A stretch of DNA of 64,000 nt from Caballeronia catudaia. Its GTDB lineage: Bacteria > Pseudomonadota > Gammaproteobacteria > Burkholderiales > Burkholderiaceae. The notes below the pieces were generated by a model. The model saw only the letters and a list, made by a program, of their open reading frames with translations, made no database searches and was not told the origin of the DNA. A program made the translations under genes and the position numbers. Positions within the stretch are counted from its first letter, which is position 1; each line of letters begins with the position of its first letter. Location: contig NZ_FCOF02000014.1 in the NCBI RefSeq assembly GCF_001544755.2, forward strand, positions 62,001 through 126,000, read 5' to 3'. Below are positions 50,563 to 59,158 of the stretch, in pieces.

Positions 50563-51646
50563 GGGCGGCCTCCTGCTGGATAAAGCGGAGCGATTCCGTG
50601 TTCCAGTCGATGCCCACTTGCGCGCCTTCTTCGAGCGGCTCGTCGCCGTGATTCTGGCAGCACACGAGCATTTCTCCCGCGCGGCTGTCGAGGCGATAAA
50701 GCCACTGGCTGCCGAGGAAGAAGCGGCTCGTCACGCGGCCCGGCAGACGTCCGCTGCCTGCCGCGCCGAGCCTCAGCTTCTCGGGACGGATGCAGACGGT
50801 GACCGCATCGCCGACGCCGATCGCGCGCTCGCGCTCCGGCAGTTGCGCGGTCGAGCCGGTTTCCGCGAGATCGTGGCCCAGGTCGATGCGAATGGCGTCG
50901 CCGTCGCGCGCGACGATCGTGCCGTGCAGCATGTTCGCCTTGCCGATGAACTGCGACACGAAGCTCGTCTCGGGCCGTTCATAGGCGCGATAGGGCGTAT
51001 CGACCTGCGTGATGCGGCCCGCTTCCATCACGACGACGCGATCGCTGATCGACAGCGCTTCGGATTGATCGTGCGTGACCATGATCGTCGTCGTGCCGAT
51101 CTTGCGCTGAATGCCGCGCAATTCGAACTGCATGTCTTCGCGCAGCTTGGCGTCGAGGTTCGACATCGGCTCGTCGAGCAGAAGCACGGGCGGCGCGATG
51201 ACGATGGCCCGCGCGAGCGCCACGCGCTGACGCTGGCCGCCCGACAGCTCGCGCGGAAAGCGCTGCGCGAACTTGTCGAGCCGCACGAGGGACAGCGCTT
51301 CGTTCACGCGGTCCTTGCGTTCGCGCTTGTCGATGCCGCGCATCTCCAGACCGAAGCTCACGTTCTGCTCCACGCTCATGTGCGGAAAGAGCGCATAGCT
51401 TTGAAACACGATGCCGAGGCCGCGCCGGTTCGGCCGCATATGCGTGATGTCGCGGCCATCGAGCGTGATGCGGCCGTGCGTCGCCTCGATGAAGCCCGCG
51501 ATCATCTGCAAGGTCGTCGTCTTGCCGCAGCCCGACGGTCCGAGCAGCGACACGAATTCGCCTTTCTCGACCGACAGATTCACGTCGGCGACGGCGTGCA
51601 GATCGCCGAACGATTTCGACAGATCCGTCAATGTGAGAAACGACAT
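50555..51646 (-). CDS. ABC transporter ATPase (PotA type), module C
   Basis: A 363-residue ATPase: Walker A GPSGCGKTT (about 36-44), signature LSGGQRQRVALARAI, Walker B VLLLDEPMSNLD, H-loop VTHDQSEAL, and a C-terminal TOBE-type domain. It is the first gene of a seven-gene minus-strand operon ending at 44917 (ATPase, two permeases, [2Fe-2S] protein, FAD/BFD protein, DAO protein, binding protein). It is divergent from the IclR gene, whose intergenic region is rich in palindromes. Confidence 0.92.
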   Translation of the reverse strand: MSFLTLTDLSKSFGDLHAVADVNLSVEKGEFVSLLGPSGCGKTTTLQMIAGFIEATHGRITLDGRDITHMRPNRRGLGIVFQSYALFPHMSVEQNVSFGLEMRGIDKRERKDRVNEALSLVRLDKFAQRFPRELSGGQRQRVALARAIVIAPPVLLLDEPMSNLDAKLREDMQFELRGIQRKIGTTTIMVTHDQSEALSISDRVVVMEAGRITQVDTPYRAYERPETSFVSQFIGKANMLHGTIVARDGDAIRIDLGHDLAETGSTAQLPERERAIGVGDAVTVCIRPEKLRLGAAGSGRLPGRVTSRFFLGSQWLYRLDSRAGEMLVCCQNHGDEPLEEGAQVGIDWNTESLRFIQQEAARG

Positions 51647-51720
51647 GGCTGCCCCTTTGGACGCGTCGCGCGCCGCTTTCGATGTAGGGACTTTAGCCAG
51701 CCATATTTCATGGCGTCAAT

Positions 51721-51900
51721 TTCAATTCCATTGAACGATTAAAAGCTGTCGTTGCATTCCGTTCGACGGAATCGAAAATCTGAAAGTCAGATTTTAATTT
51801 CATTGAATGGGATATGGGTTATCCCTTACATTGCGCGGCGCCGCCGAATCGGGTCGAATAGCGGCATGCGCGAAGGCCACCGCAGCCATTCCGTTGAATG
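51721..51900. promoter_or_regulatory. Palindrome-rich control region between the module C operon and iclR
   Basis: Three perfect inverted repeats lie close together: TTCAAT-3-ATTGAA (51721-51735), ATTCCGT-3-ACGGAAT (51756-51772) and AAAATCTGA-3-TCAGATTTT (51775-51795). In addition a 13-base element close to ATTCCRTTGAAYG occurs at 51725, 51756, 51797 and 51888, at spacings of 31, 41 and 91 bases. These are candidate operators for the adjacent IclR protein, which would control both directions. Confidence 0.6.
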
Positions 51901-51917
51901 AAATGAGCGAGGCGAGA

Positions 51918-52793
51918 ATGAAGGCATCTGACGAAGCAAACGGAACGTCCGCGCCGGATGCGCCCGGCGCCGGCATGCTGCAACGCGCATTCGCCGTGAT
52001 ACGCGCGCTCGGCGACGACCAGGCGGAAGGCAGCCGCGTGACCGCGCTGGCGAAGTCGGTCGGTCTCACGCAGGCGACGGTGCATCGGATTCTGCATGCG
52101 CTGATCGCGGAAGGCGTCGTCGAGCAGGATGAAGGCAGCAAGCGTTATCGGCTGAGTGTCGATTTCTTTTCGCTGGCGGCGCAGGCGGGCAACCCGAGCC
52201 GGATGCGCGCGCTGTGCCGGCCCGCGCTGCTGCGCCTGTGCGCGAGCCTCGGCGAGACCATCTTTCTGCTGGTGAAAAGCAGCTTCGATGCGGTCTGCCT
52301 CGACATGTGCGAAGGCCCGTTCCCCATTCGCTCGTTCACCGGCGATGTGGGCGGGCGCGTCGCGCTGGGCGTGGGACAGGGCAGTCTCGCCATTCTCGCG
52401 TTTCAGCCGGAATCGGAGCGTGAAGAGATCATTCGCTTCAACGTGCCGCGGCTGCATAACTATGGCGTGTTCGACGAAGTTTATCTGCGCACCGAGATCG
52501 AGCGTGTGCGCGCGCAAGGTTATGCGGGGCGCAACAGCGGATTGATCGATGGCATGGCGGGCGTCGCGGTGCCGATTCTCGATCGCGCGGGGCATGCGGT
52601 CGGCGCGTTGAGCGTCGGCACGTTATCGACGCGTCTCGGCGAAGACCGCTTGCCGATGGTCGTCGAATTGCTGAAACGTCAGGCGGCGGCGCTCGGTCCG
52701 CAAATCAATCCGTTCGATGTGGCCGTGCGCCGTCCCGTGCATGGCCTGACGCGTGCAATGGCGACGAAGCCGTTATCAGGCGCGTCGCAGTGA
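51918..52793 (+). CDS. IclR-family transcriptional regulator
   Basis: A 291-residue IclR protein: HTH MLQRAFAVIRALGDDQAEGSRVTALAKSVGLTQATVHRILHALIAEGVVEQDEGSKRYRLS followed by the IclR effector domain (GQGSLAILAF, GLIDGMAGVAVPILDRAGHAVGALSVGTLSTRL). The start at 51918 is chosen for its GAGG ribosome site; ATGs at 51903 and 51807 are alternatives, but the latter overlaps operator-like repeats. It is divergent from the module C operon and is its likely regulator. Confidence 0.88.
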   Translation: MKASDEANGTSAPDAPGAGMLQRAFAVIRALGDDQAEGSRVTALAKSVGLTQATVHRILHALIAEGVVEQDEGSKRYRLSVDFFSLAAQAGNPSRMRALCRPALLRLCASLGETIFLLVKSSFDAVCLDMCEGPFPIRSFTGDVGGRVALGVGQGSLAILAFQPESEREEIIRFNVPRLHNYGVFDEVYLRTEIERVRAQGYAGRNSGLIDGMAGVAVPILDRAGHAVGALSVGTLSTRLGEDRLPMVVELLKRQAAALGPQINPFDVAVRRPVHGLTRAMATKPLSGASQ

Positions 52794-52796
52794 CGC

Positions 52797-53627
52797 TCAA
52801 CTGCTCAGCTTGCGATAAGCATTCAGATGACGGATGAGGCCTTGCCGGTCTCCGCGCCTGTCGAGGAGGATCGCAAGGTTATGATGCGCGTCCGCATAAT
52901 CCGGATCGGCTTCGAGACATCGCCGATAACTTTGCACCGCTTCGTCGATCTGACCGATGCCTTCGAGCGCGACAGCCCGATTGAAGTGCAGCACGGCATC
53001 GGTCGGAAAGTGCATGAGCGCTTTGTCGAAAACCGCCAGCGCGTCGCCGCAACGGTGCTCCTCTTCGCATAGCAATGCGCCGAGATCGACATAAGCGCCG
53101 TAGTGCGGCTCGGGCGACAGCTCGATTGCGCGTCGATACGCACGCTCCGCGCCTCGCGCGTCGGTCTTCATGAGTTGTCCGCCAAGTTCATACCATTCGC
53201 CGGCCTGCGTCGCCGCCGCTTCCTTGCGTTCCGGCGTCGCATCGAGCAGCACGACGTTGCCCTTCACCTCGGCGACTTCGAAATCGAGCAGCAGTTGACC
53301 CGTCACGGCGTCCCATTGCGACGGTCCGGTCTTCACCACGACGGAGCCGCCCTCGGCCGTCACGCGCAAGCCCGAGAGCGGTAGCTCGTCAGGCAGATCC
53401 GACTTCAATCTTGCAAGCGCCTGGCTGATCTTGCGCGGCGGAACATCGGCGGCGCGAAGGCGCAAGGCCGTGCGCAACAGGACGACATCCTGAAACGAGA
53501 AGCGCAGCTCTTTGCGCGGCCCGCGTTCGGGCGTGACGAAGCCCGCATCGATCAGGCCGGTGACGACCCGGCGCGTCACGCCCAGCATCGACACGAGCTT
53601 CGCCAGCGGTAGATCGTGAGCGATCAC
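52797..53627 (-). CDS. MerR-type HTH protein with C-terminal TPR repeats
   Basis: A 276-residue protein. An N-terminal MerR-like winged helix (LAKLVSMLGVTRRVVTGLIDAGFVTPERGPRKELRFSFQDVVLLRTALRLRAA) is joined to a middle region and then at least three tetratricopeptide repeats (about residues 140-265, e.g. AVLHFNRAVALEGIGQIDEAVQSYRRCLEADPDYADAHHNLAILLDR). The ATG overlaps the stop of the Ku gene by 4 bases, so it is translated with Ku. A DNA-binding adaptor that assembles protein partners is a reasonable guess; no function is established from sequence. Confidence 0.8.
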   Translation of the reverse strand: MIAHDLPLAKLVSMLGVTRRVVTGLIDAGFVTPERGPRKELRFSFQDVVLLRTALRLRAADVPPRKISQALARLKSDLPDELPLSGLRVTAEGGSVVVKTGPSQWDAVTGQLLLDFEVAEVKGNVVLLDATPERKEAAATQAGEWYELGGQLMKTDARGAERAYRRAIELSPEPHYGAYVDLGALLCEEEHRCGDALAVFDKALMHFPTDAVLHFNRAVALEGIGQIDEAVQSYRRCLEADPDYADAHHNLAILLDRRGDRQGLIRHLNAYRKLSS

Positions 53628-54547
53628 TTGCGGGCGCGCGTCCTGGCCGGCGCTTCGGCCGCCACTTTCTGCGCCCGCGCGGCGGGCTTTCTGACCTTCG
53701 GCACCTCGACGGCTTCCTCGGCTTCCACCGCCGTCTTGCGCCTGGCGGGCGACGCGGCCTTCGGCTTCGCGCTGGTCTTGGCGAGACTCGCGCGCAACGC
53801 ATCCATCAGGTCGATGACTTCGCCGCCCGCAGCCGGTTCTTCGGCTTCCGGTGAGATGATTTCCTTGCCCTCGATCTTCCGGTCGATGGCGGCGAGGACG
53901 CGCTTCTTTTCCTCGTCTTCGTAGGCGGCTGCGTCGTAGGCGTCTTCGGCGCCCTGCTCGATGATCTGAAGCGCGAGCTTCAGTTCCGCGTCCGACACCG
54001 TCACGCGCTCGATGTTCAGATCCTTGAGGGAACGCACTTCGTCGGCGAAAAGAAGCTGCTGAAAGACCATGCCGTCATCGGCGGGGCGCACCTGGACGAC
54101 GCGCGTCTTGCCTTTATAGGACCACTTGGCCAGCGCGCACCGTCCGCTTTGCGCGAGCGCTTGCTGAAGCAGGCTATACGGTTTGCCGCCGCGCTTGTCG
54201 GGCGCGATGAAATAGGCCTTGTCATAGAAGATCGGATCGACGGATTTCTCGGGCACGAACGAGACGATTTCGACGACATGACTCGCGCCTTCTTCGAGCG
54301 CCTTCAGCTCGTCGCCGGTGAAGACGACATAGCGGCCCTTCTCGAACTCGTAGCCCTTCTTCATGGCGGACCGTTCGACGAGCTCGCCCGTCGCGTCGGA
54401 TACGTATTGCTGTTTGACTCGCGAGCCATCGGGCGCGAGCAGATTGAAGCGGACGTCCGATGCGCTCTCGGTCGCCGAATAAAGCTTGACGGGTATCGAG
54501 ACGAGTCCGAACGAGAGTGACAAAGACGCAATCGAGCGTGCCGGCAT
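53624..54547 (-). CDS. ku: Ku-family DNA end-binding protein
   Basis: A 307-residue bacterial Ku: IASLSLSFGLVSIPVKLYSATE at the N-terminus, the core KGYEFEKGRYVVFTGDELKALE and YDKAYFIAPDKRGGKPYSLL, then a basic Ala/Lys-rich tail after about residue 255 (bacterial Ku tails of this kind bind DNA or LigD). By family it holds broken DNA ends for non-homologous end joining. The ATG at 54547 has a strong GGAGGAG site; longer frames lack it. No LigD gene is in the window. Confidence 0.93.
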   Translation of the reverse strand: MPARSIASLSLSFGLVSIPVKLYSATESASDVRFNLLAPDGSRVKQQYVSDATGELVERSAMKKGYEFEKGRYVVFTGDELKALEEGASHVVEIVSFVPEKSVDPIFYDKAYFIAPDKRGGKPYSLLQQALAQSGRCALAKWSYKGKTRVVQVRPADDGMVFQQLLFADEVRSLKDLNIERVTVSDAELKLALQIIEQGAEDAYDAAAYEDEEKKRVLAAIDRKIEGKEIISPEAEEPAAGGEVIDLMDALRASLAKTSAKPKAASPARRKTAVEAEEAVEVPKVRKPAARAQKVAAEAPARTRARK

Positions 54548-54718
54548 GGGCTCCTCCTCGGTAAGCATTCGGCGAACCACCGCACAGAGTACCACCGGTC
54601 GGGCGGCTGGGTTCGCCGCCGCGCTTCAGTCGAAGTCCACGTCGGCGCCGCGCCGCAATTCATCCAGCCGTCGCGAGCCGTCGCGTGAATGATGGGTTTT
54701 CCGATGACATGGCGCTCA

Positions 54719-55633
54719 CTAATCGGACCGTCGTTCGGTTTCGACATACGACTGCGCGGCCGTCAGCAGCCAGTGCTCGAAGGTCCGCAGCAACGGCGAG
54801 TTCTGCTTGCGTTCGGGGTAGACGAGGTAATACCCCTTGTCGCTGGGCAGGGACAGTTCGAAAGGCCGCACGAGTTCGCGCGTCTGCAGTTCGTGCGCGA
54901 CGAGAAAGCGCGGCACGAGTGCGATGCCGAGGCCGGCCTTCGCTGCTTCGACGAGCATCGAAAAGAGTTCGTATCGCTGGCCCTTCATGCTGTCGACGTC
55001 ATGCGCGGCTGCCTGTGCGAGCCACTGCCGCCATGCGTCGGGACGCGCGGACTGATGCAGCAGCGTGAAGCCGGCGACATCGCGAGGCGCGAGCTTCTTC
55101 CGCCCGGCGAGCAGGCGCGGACTGCATACGGCCGTGATTTCCTCGCCGAACAGATACTTGGTCACCGAACCGGGCCAGACCGGATCGCCGAAATGAATGG
55201 CCGCATCGAAAGGCGTGTCCTTGAAGAGAAACGGCGCCGCCCGCGTGGTCAGATTGACGACGATGTCTTCGTGCTGCGCGTAGAACTCCGGGAGGCGTGG
55301 GATGAGCCAGCGCGTGGCGAATGTCGGGATGACCGCGAGTTCCAGAATGCCGCCCGCGTTGCGGTGCGCCATCGCGGCGAGCGTGTCGCGTTCGAGCCGT
55401 TCGAGATTTTCACGGACCCGCTTCGCATAGATCTCGCCGGCTTCGGTCAGGCTGATTCGCCGTTTGTGCCGGTTGAAAAGCGGCGTGCCCAGATATTCCT
55501 CGAGGCTCGCGACCTGACGGCCCACCGCACTCTGCGTCAGCGACAGTTCTTCGGAGGTGCGCGTGAAGCTCAGGTGCCGGGCTGCGGCCTCGAACGCGAT
55601 CAGGGCGTCGATGCTCGGTATTTTGCGTCTCAC
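54719..55633 (-). CDS. LysR-family regulator (GcvA-like)
   Basis: A 304-residue LysR protein: HTH RRKIPSIDALIAFEAAARHLSFTRTSEELSLTQSAVGRQVASLEEYLG and a GcvA-like effector domain (VIPTFATRWLIPRLPEFYAQH). It is divergent from the small ORF and the NADH dehydrogenase at 55749-57269, which it may regulate. The ligand is unknown. Confidence 0.9.
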   Translation of the reverse strand: MRRKIPSIDALIAFEAAARHLSFTRTSEELSLTQSAVGRQVASLEEYLGTPLFNRHKRRISLTEAGEIYAKRVRENLERLERDTLAAMAHRNAGGILELAVIPTFATRWLIPRLPEFYAQHEDIVVNLTTRAAPFLFKDTPFDAAIHFGDPVWPGSVTKYLFGEEITAVCSPRLLAGRKKLAPRDVAGFTLLHQSARPDAWRQWLAQAAAHDVDSMKGQRYELFSMLVEAAKAGLGIALVPRFLVAHELQTRELVRPFELSLPSDKGYYLVYPERKQNSPLLRTFEHWLLTAAQSYVETERRSD

Positions 55634-55748
55634 ACATCCTTCCTGTTACGCACAACGTTGAGTGTTTATATCGTTTGCCGGCCATTAATGGTGCCATGAG
55701 AATCGTTGCAACGGCATTTACTTCCTAACGAACGTTCTCATTCGAACC

Positions 55749-55946
55749 ATGAACCCTTTCATCGACGAAGCCGCACTCTCCTTTCAAGCGTTGTCTCAGG
55801 GCAATCTCTCCACGTCGAAGCGTTCCGTCGATAAAGTGCGCGGCTCGTCGTATTCGAAGCTGCTGGAAGGGCCGGTCTCGGTCATGGCCGGCAACGTTCC
55901 GGAACGCGCGGACGCCATTTCGGCGGCCATTCTGGGCTACAACTGA
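55749..55946 (+). CDS. Small 65-residue protein of unknown function upstream of ndh
   Basis: The frame shows the third-position GC bias of its neighbours and ends 15 bases before the NADH dehydrogenase start, suggesting a co-transcribed real gene. The product (MNPFIDEAALSFQALSQ at the N-terminus, VPERADAISAAILGYN at the end) is soluble, has no signal peptide, membrane segment or cysteine, and matches no family I recognise. No clear ribosome site precedes its ATG. Confidence 0.45.
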   Translation: MNPFIDEAALSFQALSQGNLSTSKRSVDKVRGSSYSKLLEGPVSVMAGNVPERADAISAAILGYN

Positions 55947-55961
55947 GCGGGAGGGCTGCCG

Positions 55962-57269
55962 ATGCATCGCATCGTCATCGTGGGAGGAGGCGCCGGCGGG
56001 CTCGAACTGGCGACGCGCCTCGGCAACAAGCTCGGCAAGGCGGGACGAGCGCACGTGACGCTGGTCGACCGTTGCGCCGTGCATGTGTGGAAGCCGCTTT
56101 TGCACGAAGTGGCTGCCGGCAGCCTCGATACGCACGCGCACGAAATCGCCTATGCAGCCCACTCGCACTGGAACGGCTTCGCGTTCGTGCATGGCGAGAT
56201 GACCGGCCTCGACCGCGAAAGCCGCCGCGTGAAGATCGGTCCGACGTTCGAATCCGAGGACCGTGACGCCGAAGTGCTGCCGTCTCGCGACCTCGAATAC
56301 GACACGCTGGTGCTCGCCCTTGGCAGCCGCACGCATTTCTTCGGTGTGCCGGGCGCGGAAGAGCACGCCATCGCGCTCGATACGCTCGAACAGGCGGAGC
56401 ATCTGCGCAAGCGTCTGCTTCGGGTCTGCCTGAGAAAGCACGCGCAAGGCACGGGCGAAGCGGACGAGGCGGTGGATATCGCCATCATCGGCGGCGGCGC
56501 GACGGGTGTCGAGCTCGCTGCGGAGTTGCGGCGCATGGAACACACGTTGAAGCAGTTCAGGCTGCTTTCCGGAAGCCCGCGTTCCGCGATGCGCATCACG
56601 CTGCTCGAACGCGGCGACCGTGTGTTGCCCGCGCTTCCCCGGCGCGTGTCCGATACGACGCGTGCGATCCTCGAGAAGATGAGCATTTCGGTACGCGTGT
56701 CGACGTCGGTGACGAGCGTGCGGCCAGATAGCGTCGAAGTGGCGGGCGGGGCAGCGATTGCCGCCGACATCACGATATGGGCAGCGGGCATCAAGGCGCC
56801 GGCCGTGCTTGCATCGCTCGAAGGTCTTACGGTGAATCACGTCAATCAAGTCAAGGTCACGCGTTCGTTGCAGAGCGAAACGGATGGGAACATCTTCGCG
56901 CTGGGCGATTGCGCGAGCTGTGCGTGGACCGCCGATGTGCTGGTTCCGCCGCGTGCTCAGGCCGCGCATCAGCAAGCGATGTTCTTGTGCAAGGCGCTGA
57001 GCGCGCGCATCGAAGGCCGGGCCGTCGGCGCGTTCACGTACAAGGACCACGGCTCGCTGGTTTCGCTGGGCTCACCGACGGCGGTGGGCAGTGTGGCCGG
57101 CATCACCAGCACGGGAAAGTTCTTCGTCGAAGGTTTCGTGGCGAAGCTGATGTATGCGGCGCTCTATCGAAAGCATCTGATGGCCGTGTCGGGCTTGCGT
57201 CGAACGGTCTTCGGCATCGCCGCGCATGGTCTCGGGAGACTGCTGGCTCCGCGGGTCAAGCTGCACTGA
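55962..57269 (+). CDS. ndh: Type II NADH dehydrogenase
   Basis: A 435-residue single-subunit flavoenzyme with two Rossmann motifs (IVIVGGGAGGLELATRLGNKLG and IAIIGGGATGVELAAELRR), the NDH-2 quinone-site region (VPPRAQAAHQQAMFL) and a hydrophobic C-terminal membrane anchor (residues about 375-425). By family it oxidises NADH and reduces ubiquinone without pumping protons. In this window it could help dispose of reductant from the many dehydrogenases, but it is not in their operons. Confidence 0.9.
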   Translation: MHRIVIVGGGAGGLELATRLGNKLGKAGRAHVTLVDRCAVHVWKPLLHEVAAGSLDTHAHEIAYAAHSHWNGFAFVHGEMTGLDRESRRVKIGPTFESEDRDAEVLPSRDLEYDTLVLALGSRTHFFGVPGAEEHAIALDTLEQAEHLRKRLLRVCLRKHAQGTGEADEAVDIAIIGGGATGVELAAELRRMEHTLKQFRLLSGSPRSAMRITLLERGDRVLPALPRRVSDTTRAILEKMSISVRVSTSVTSVRPDSVEVAGGAAIAADITIWAAGIKAPAVLASLEGLTVNHVNQVKVTRSLQSETDGNIFALGDCASCAWTADVLVPPRAQAAHQQAMFLCKALSARIEGRAVGAFTYKDHGSLVSLGSPTAVGSVAGITSTGKFFVEGFVAKLMYAALYRKHLMAVSGLRRTVFGIAAHGLGRLLAPRVKLH

Positions 57270-57416
57270 GTTGCGTTGGGTTTGCGAAGCTAGCGTTTCA
57301 TATTACCTTCGTCAAGGCGGCAACAATCCGTATATGCCGCCCTATGCCTGGGACCGTGACGCTCGGCATAATGTCGGCTATTAATTAAGGGTTGCAATTC
57401 CATTGGTAGCCGCGAA

Positions 57417-58052
57417 ATGAGCGAACAACGAGCAAAACGTGATCCGGAAGGCACGAGACGGCGCATTCTCGAAGCCGCCACCGAGCAATTCACGAGATTC
57501 GGCCTCGCAGGCGCACGGGTCGACGCCATCGCCACGGCGGCGGGCACGAACGAGCGCATGCTCTACTACTACTTCGCGAGCAAGGAAGGCCTGTACGTCG
57601 CGGTGCTCGAAGCCATGTACGTGCATTTCGCGGAGCGGGAGGCAAGCCTCGACCTGTCCGGCCTGCAACCGGCCGAAGCGATCCGCGAGCTGGCGAAGTC
57701 CATCTGGACGCATCTGCGGGAAAATCCCCAATGGTTGAGCCTCGTCAACAACGAAAATCTGCATGAAGGCCGCTATCTGGAGCGCTCGAGCGGCTTGCGC
57801 GAGACGATCTCGCCCGTGGTCGACCTGGTGCGCGTCACCCTCGAGCGCGGCGCGGCGGCCGGGCAGTTTCGCCAGGGCGTCGATCCGCTGGATTTCTACG
57901 TGACGGTGGTCGGCATGGGGTATTACATCGTGTCGAACCGCTTCACCATCGACGCGTTCACGGGCCGGAACTACGCCGAATCCGCCCATCACGAGTCGAT
58001 TGCCGCCATGCACCTGGACATGCTGCTCGGGTATCTGCGACCGGCCTCCTGA
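57417..58052 (+). CDS. TetR-family transcriptional regulator
   Basis: A 211-residue TetR protein: HTH EGTRRRILEAATEQFTRFGLAGARVDAIATAAGTNERMLYYYFASKEGLYVAVLEAMY, then a helical ligand domain. The upstream gap contains a 7-base inverted repeat, GGCGGCA (57316-57322) with TGCCGCC (57335-57341), that could be its own operator. It lies between ndh and a convergent LysR; no obvious target gene is adjacent other than itself. Confidence 0.87.
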   Translation: MSEQRAKRDPEGTRRRILEAATEQFTRFGLAGARVDAIATAAGTNERMLYYYFASKEGLYVAVLEAMYVHFAEREASLDLSGLQPAEAIRELAKSIWTHLRENPQWLSLVNNENLHEGRYLERSSGLRETISPVVDLVRVTLERGAAAGQFRQGVDPLDFYVTVVGMGYYIVSNRFTIDAFTGRNYAESAHHESIAAMHLDMLLGYLRPAS

Positions 58053-58080
58053 ACGGGACTGAACCGGCCGCGCGCGGTCA

Positions 58081-59007
58081 TTACCCGCGCGCGGCCACTT
58101 CGCCTTTGAGCTCATGCGCGATGAAGTCGACGAACGCGCGAATCCGGTTGGACATCTGATGCCGCTGCGACCAGACGGCGAAGATATCGGCGTTCGGCGT
58201 TTCGTGGTCGGGCAGCACGCGAACGAGTGAACCGTCCGCCAGATAGTGCTCGATGTCCCATTCGGCGCGCATCAGGATGCCGTGGCCTTCGAGCGCCCAC
58301 TTGACCGCGATCTCGCCGTCGTTCGTCGTCAGCGTGCCGTTGATCCGCACCGCCTCCGTCTTGCGCGACGTCCCGCGCCCCGATGTCAGGCGCCATACGC
58401 CATACGCTTCATCGCCCTGACGAATGCCGATGCAGTTGTGACGCGTGAGATCGTGCGCCGTGAGCGGCATGCCGCGCGCCGCGATATAGGAAGGCGCCGC
58501 GCACAGCAGCCGCCGGTTTCCGGCAAGCCGCCGCGCGACCACGCGCGTATCCGGCGGCTCGCCGAAGCGGATGCAGACATCGAAGGCATCGTCGGTGAGG
58601 GGCGGCGGGGTGACCGACAACTGCAATTGCACCGACACCTGCGGATACTTCGCGACGAACCTCGATATCGCCGGCGCCACATGACTGCGCCCGAAGCCGA
58701 GCGTCGCGTTCACGCGCAGCAGTCCTTTCGGGCTGCGCTTCGCGGACCCGAGCAGCTCCGACAATTCATCGATTTCGTCGAGAATGCGGCGCGCATGTTC
58801 GAGGTATAGCTCGCCTTCCGGCGTGAGCATCATCCGCCGCGTCGTGCGGTTGACGAGCGCGACGCCCGCGCGCGTCTCCATCTGCGACAGGCGCTTGCTG
58901 ACGGCCGCCGCCGTGAGGCCCAGCTCGCGCGCCGCCGCGCTCAGGGAGCCCGCTGCGGACAGCGTCGAAAAGAAGCTCAGATCGGCGGCCTGGACGGTAT
59001 CGGGCAT
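58081..59007 (-). CDS. LysR-family regulator (DmlR-like)
   Basis: A 308-residue LysR protein with HTH AADLSFFSTLSAAGSLSAAARELGLTAAAVSKRLSQMETRAG and TRRMMLTPEGELYLEHARRIL, typical of the DmlR/AaeR branch that often controls organic-acid metabolism. The ATG at 59007 is used rather than a TTG seven codons upstream. It is divergent from the next LysR gene (59159). Confidence 0.88.
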   Translation of the reverse strand: MPDTVQAADLSFFSTLSAAGSLSAAARELGLTAAAVSKRLSQMETRAGVALVNRTTRRMMLTPEGELYLEHARRILDEIDELSELLGSAKRSPKGLLRVNATLGFGRSHVAPAISRFVAKYPQVSVQLQLSVTPPPLTDDAFDVCIRFGEPPDTRVVARRLAGNRRLLCAAPSYIAARGMPLTAHDLTRHNCIGIRQGDEAYGVWRLTSGRGTSRKTEAVRINGTLTTNDGEIAVKWALEGHGILMRAEWDIEHYLADGSLVRVLPDHETPNADIFAVWSQRHQMSNRIRAFVDFIAHELKGEVAARG

Positions 59008-59158
59008 CGCGGCTATTCGTGAATCCAAGTTGACGATGACGCCAGTTTAGCAGCCGTTTTATCGCCGCAGTGCGAGTAAAAACCGCGCACGGCAAGCGTA
59101 GAATTTCGGCTCGCGGCGGCGAGCCCGTTCGTCGCCGGAATCGGGAGATGGCTGGCTC

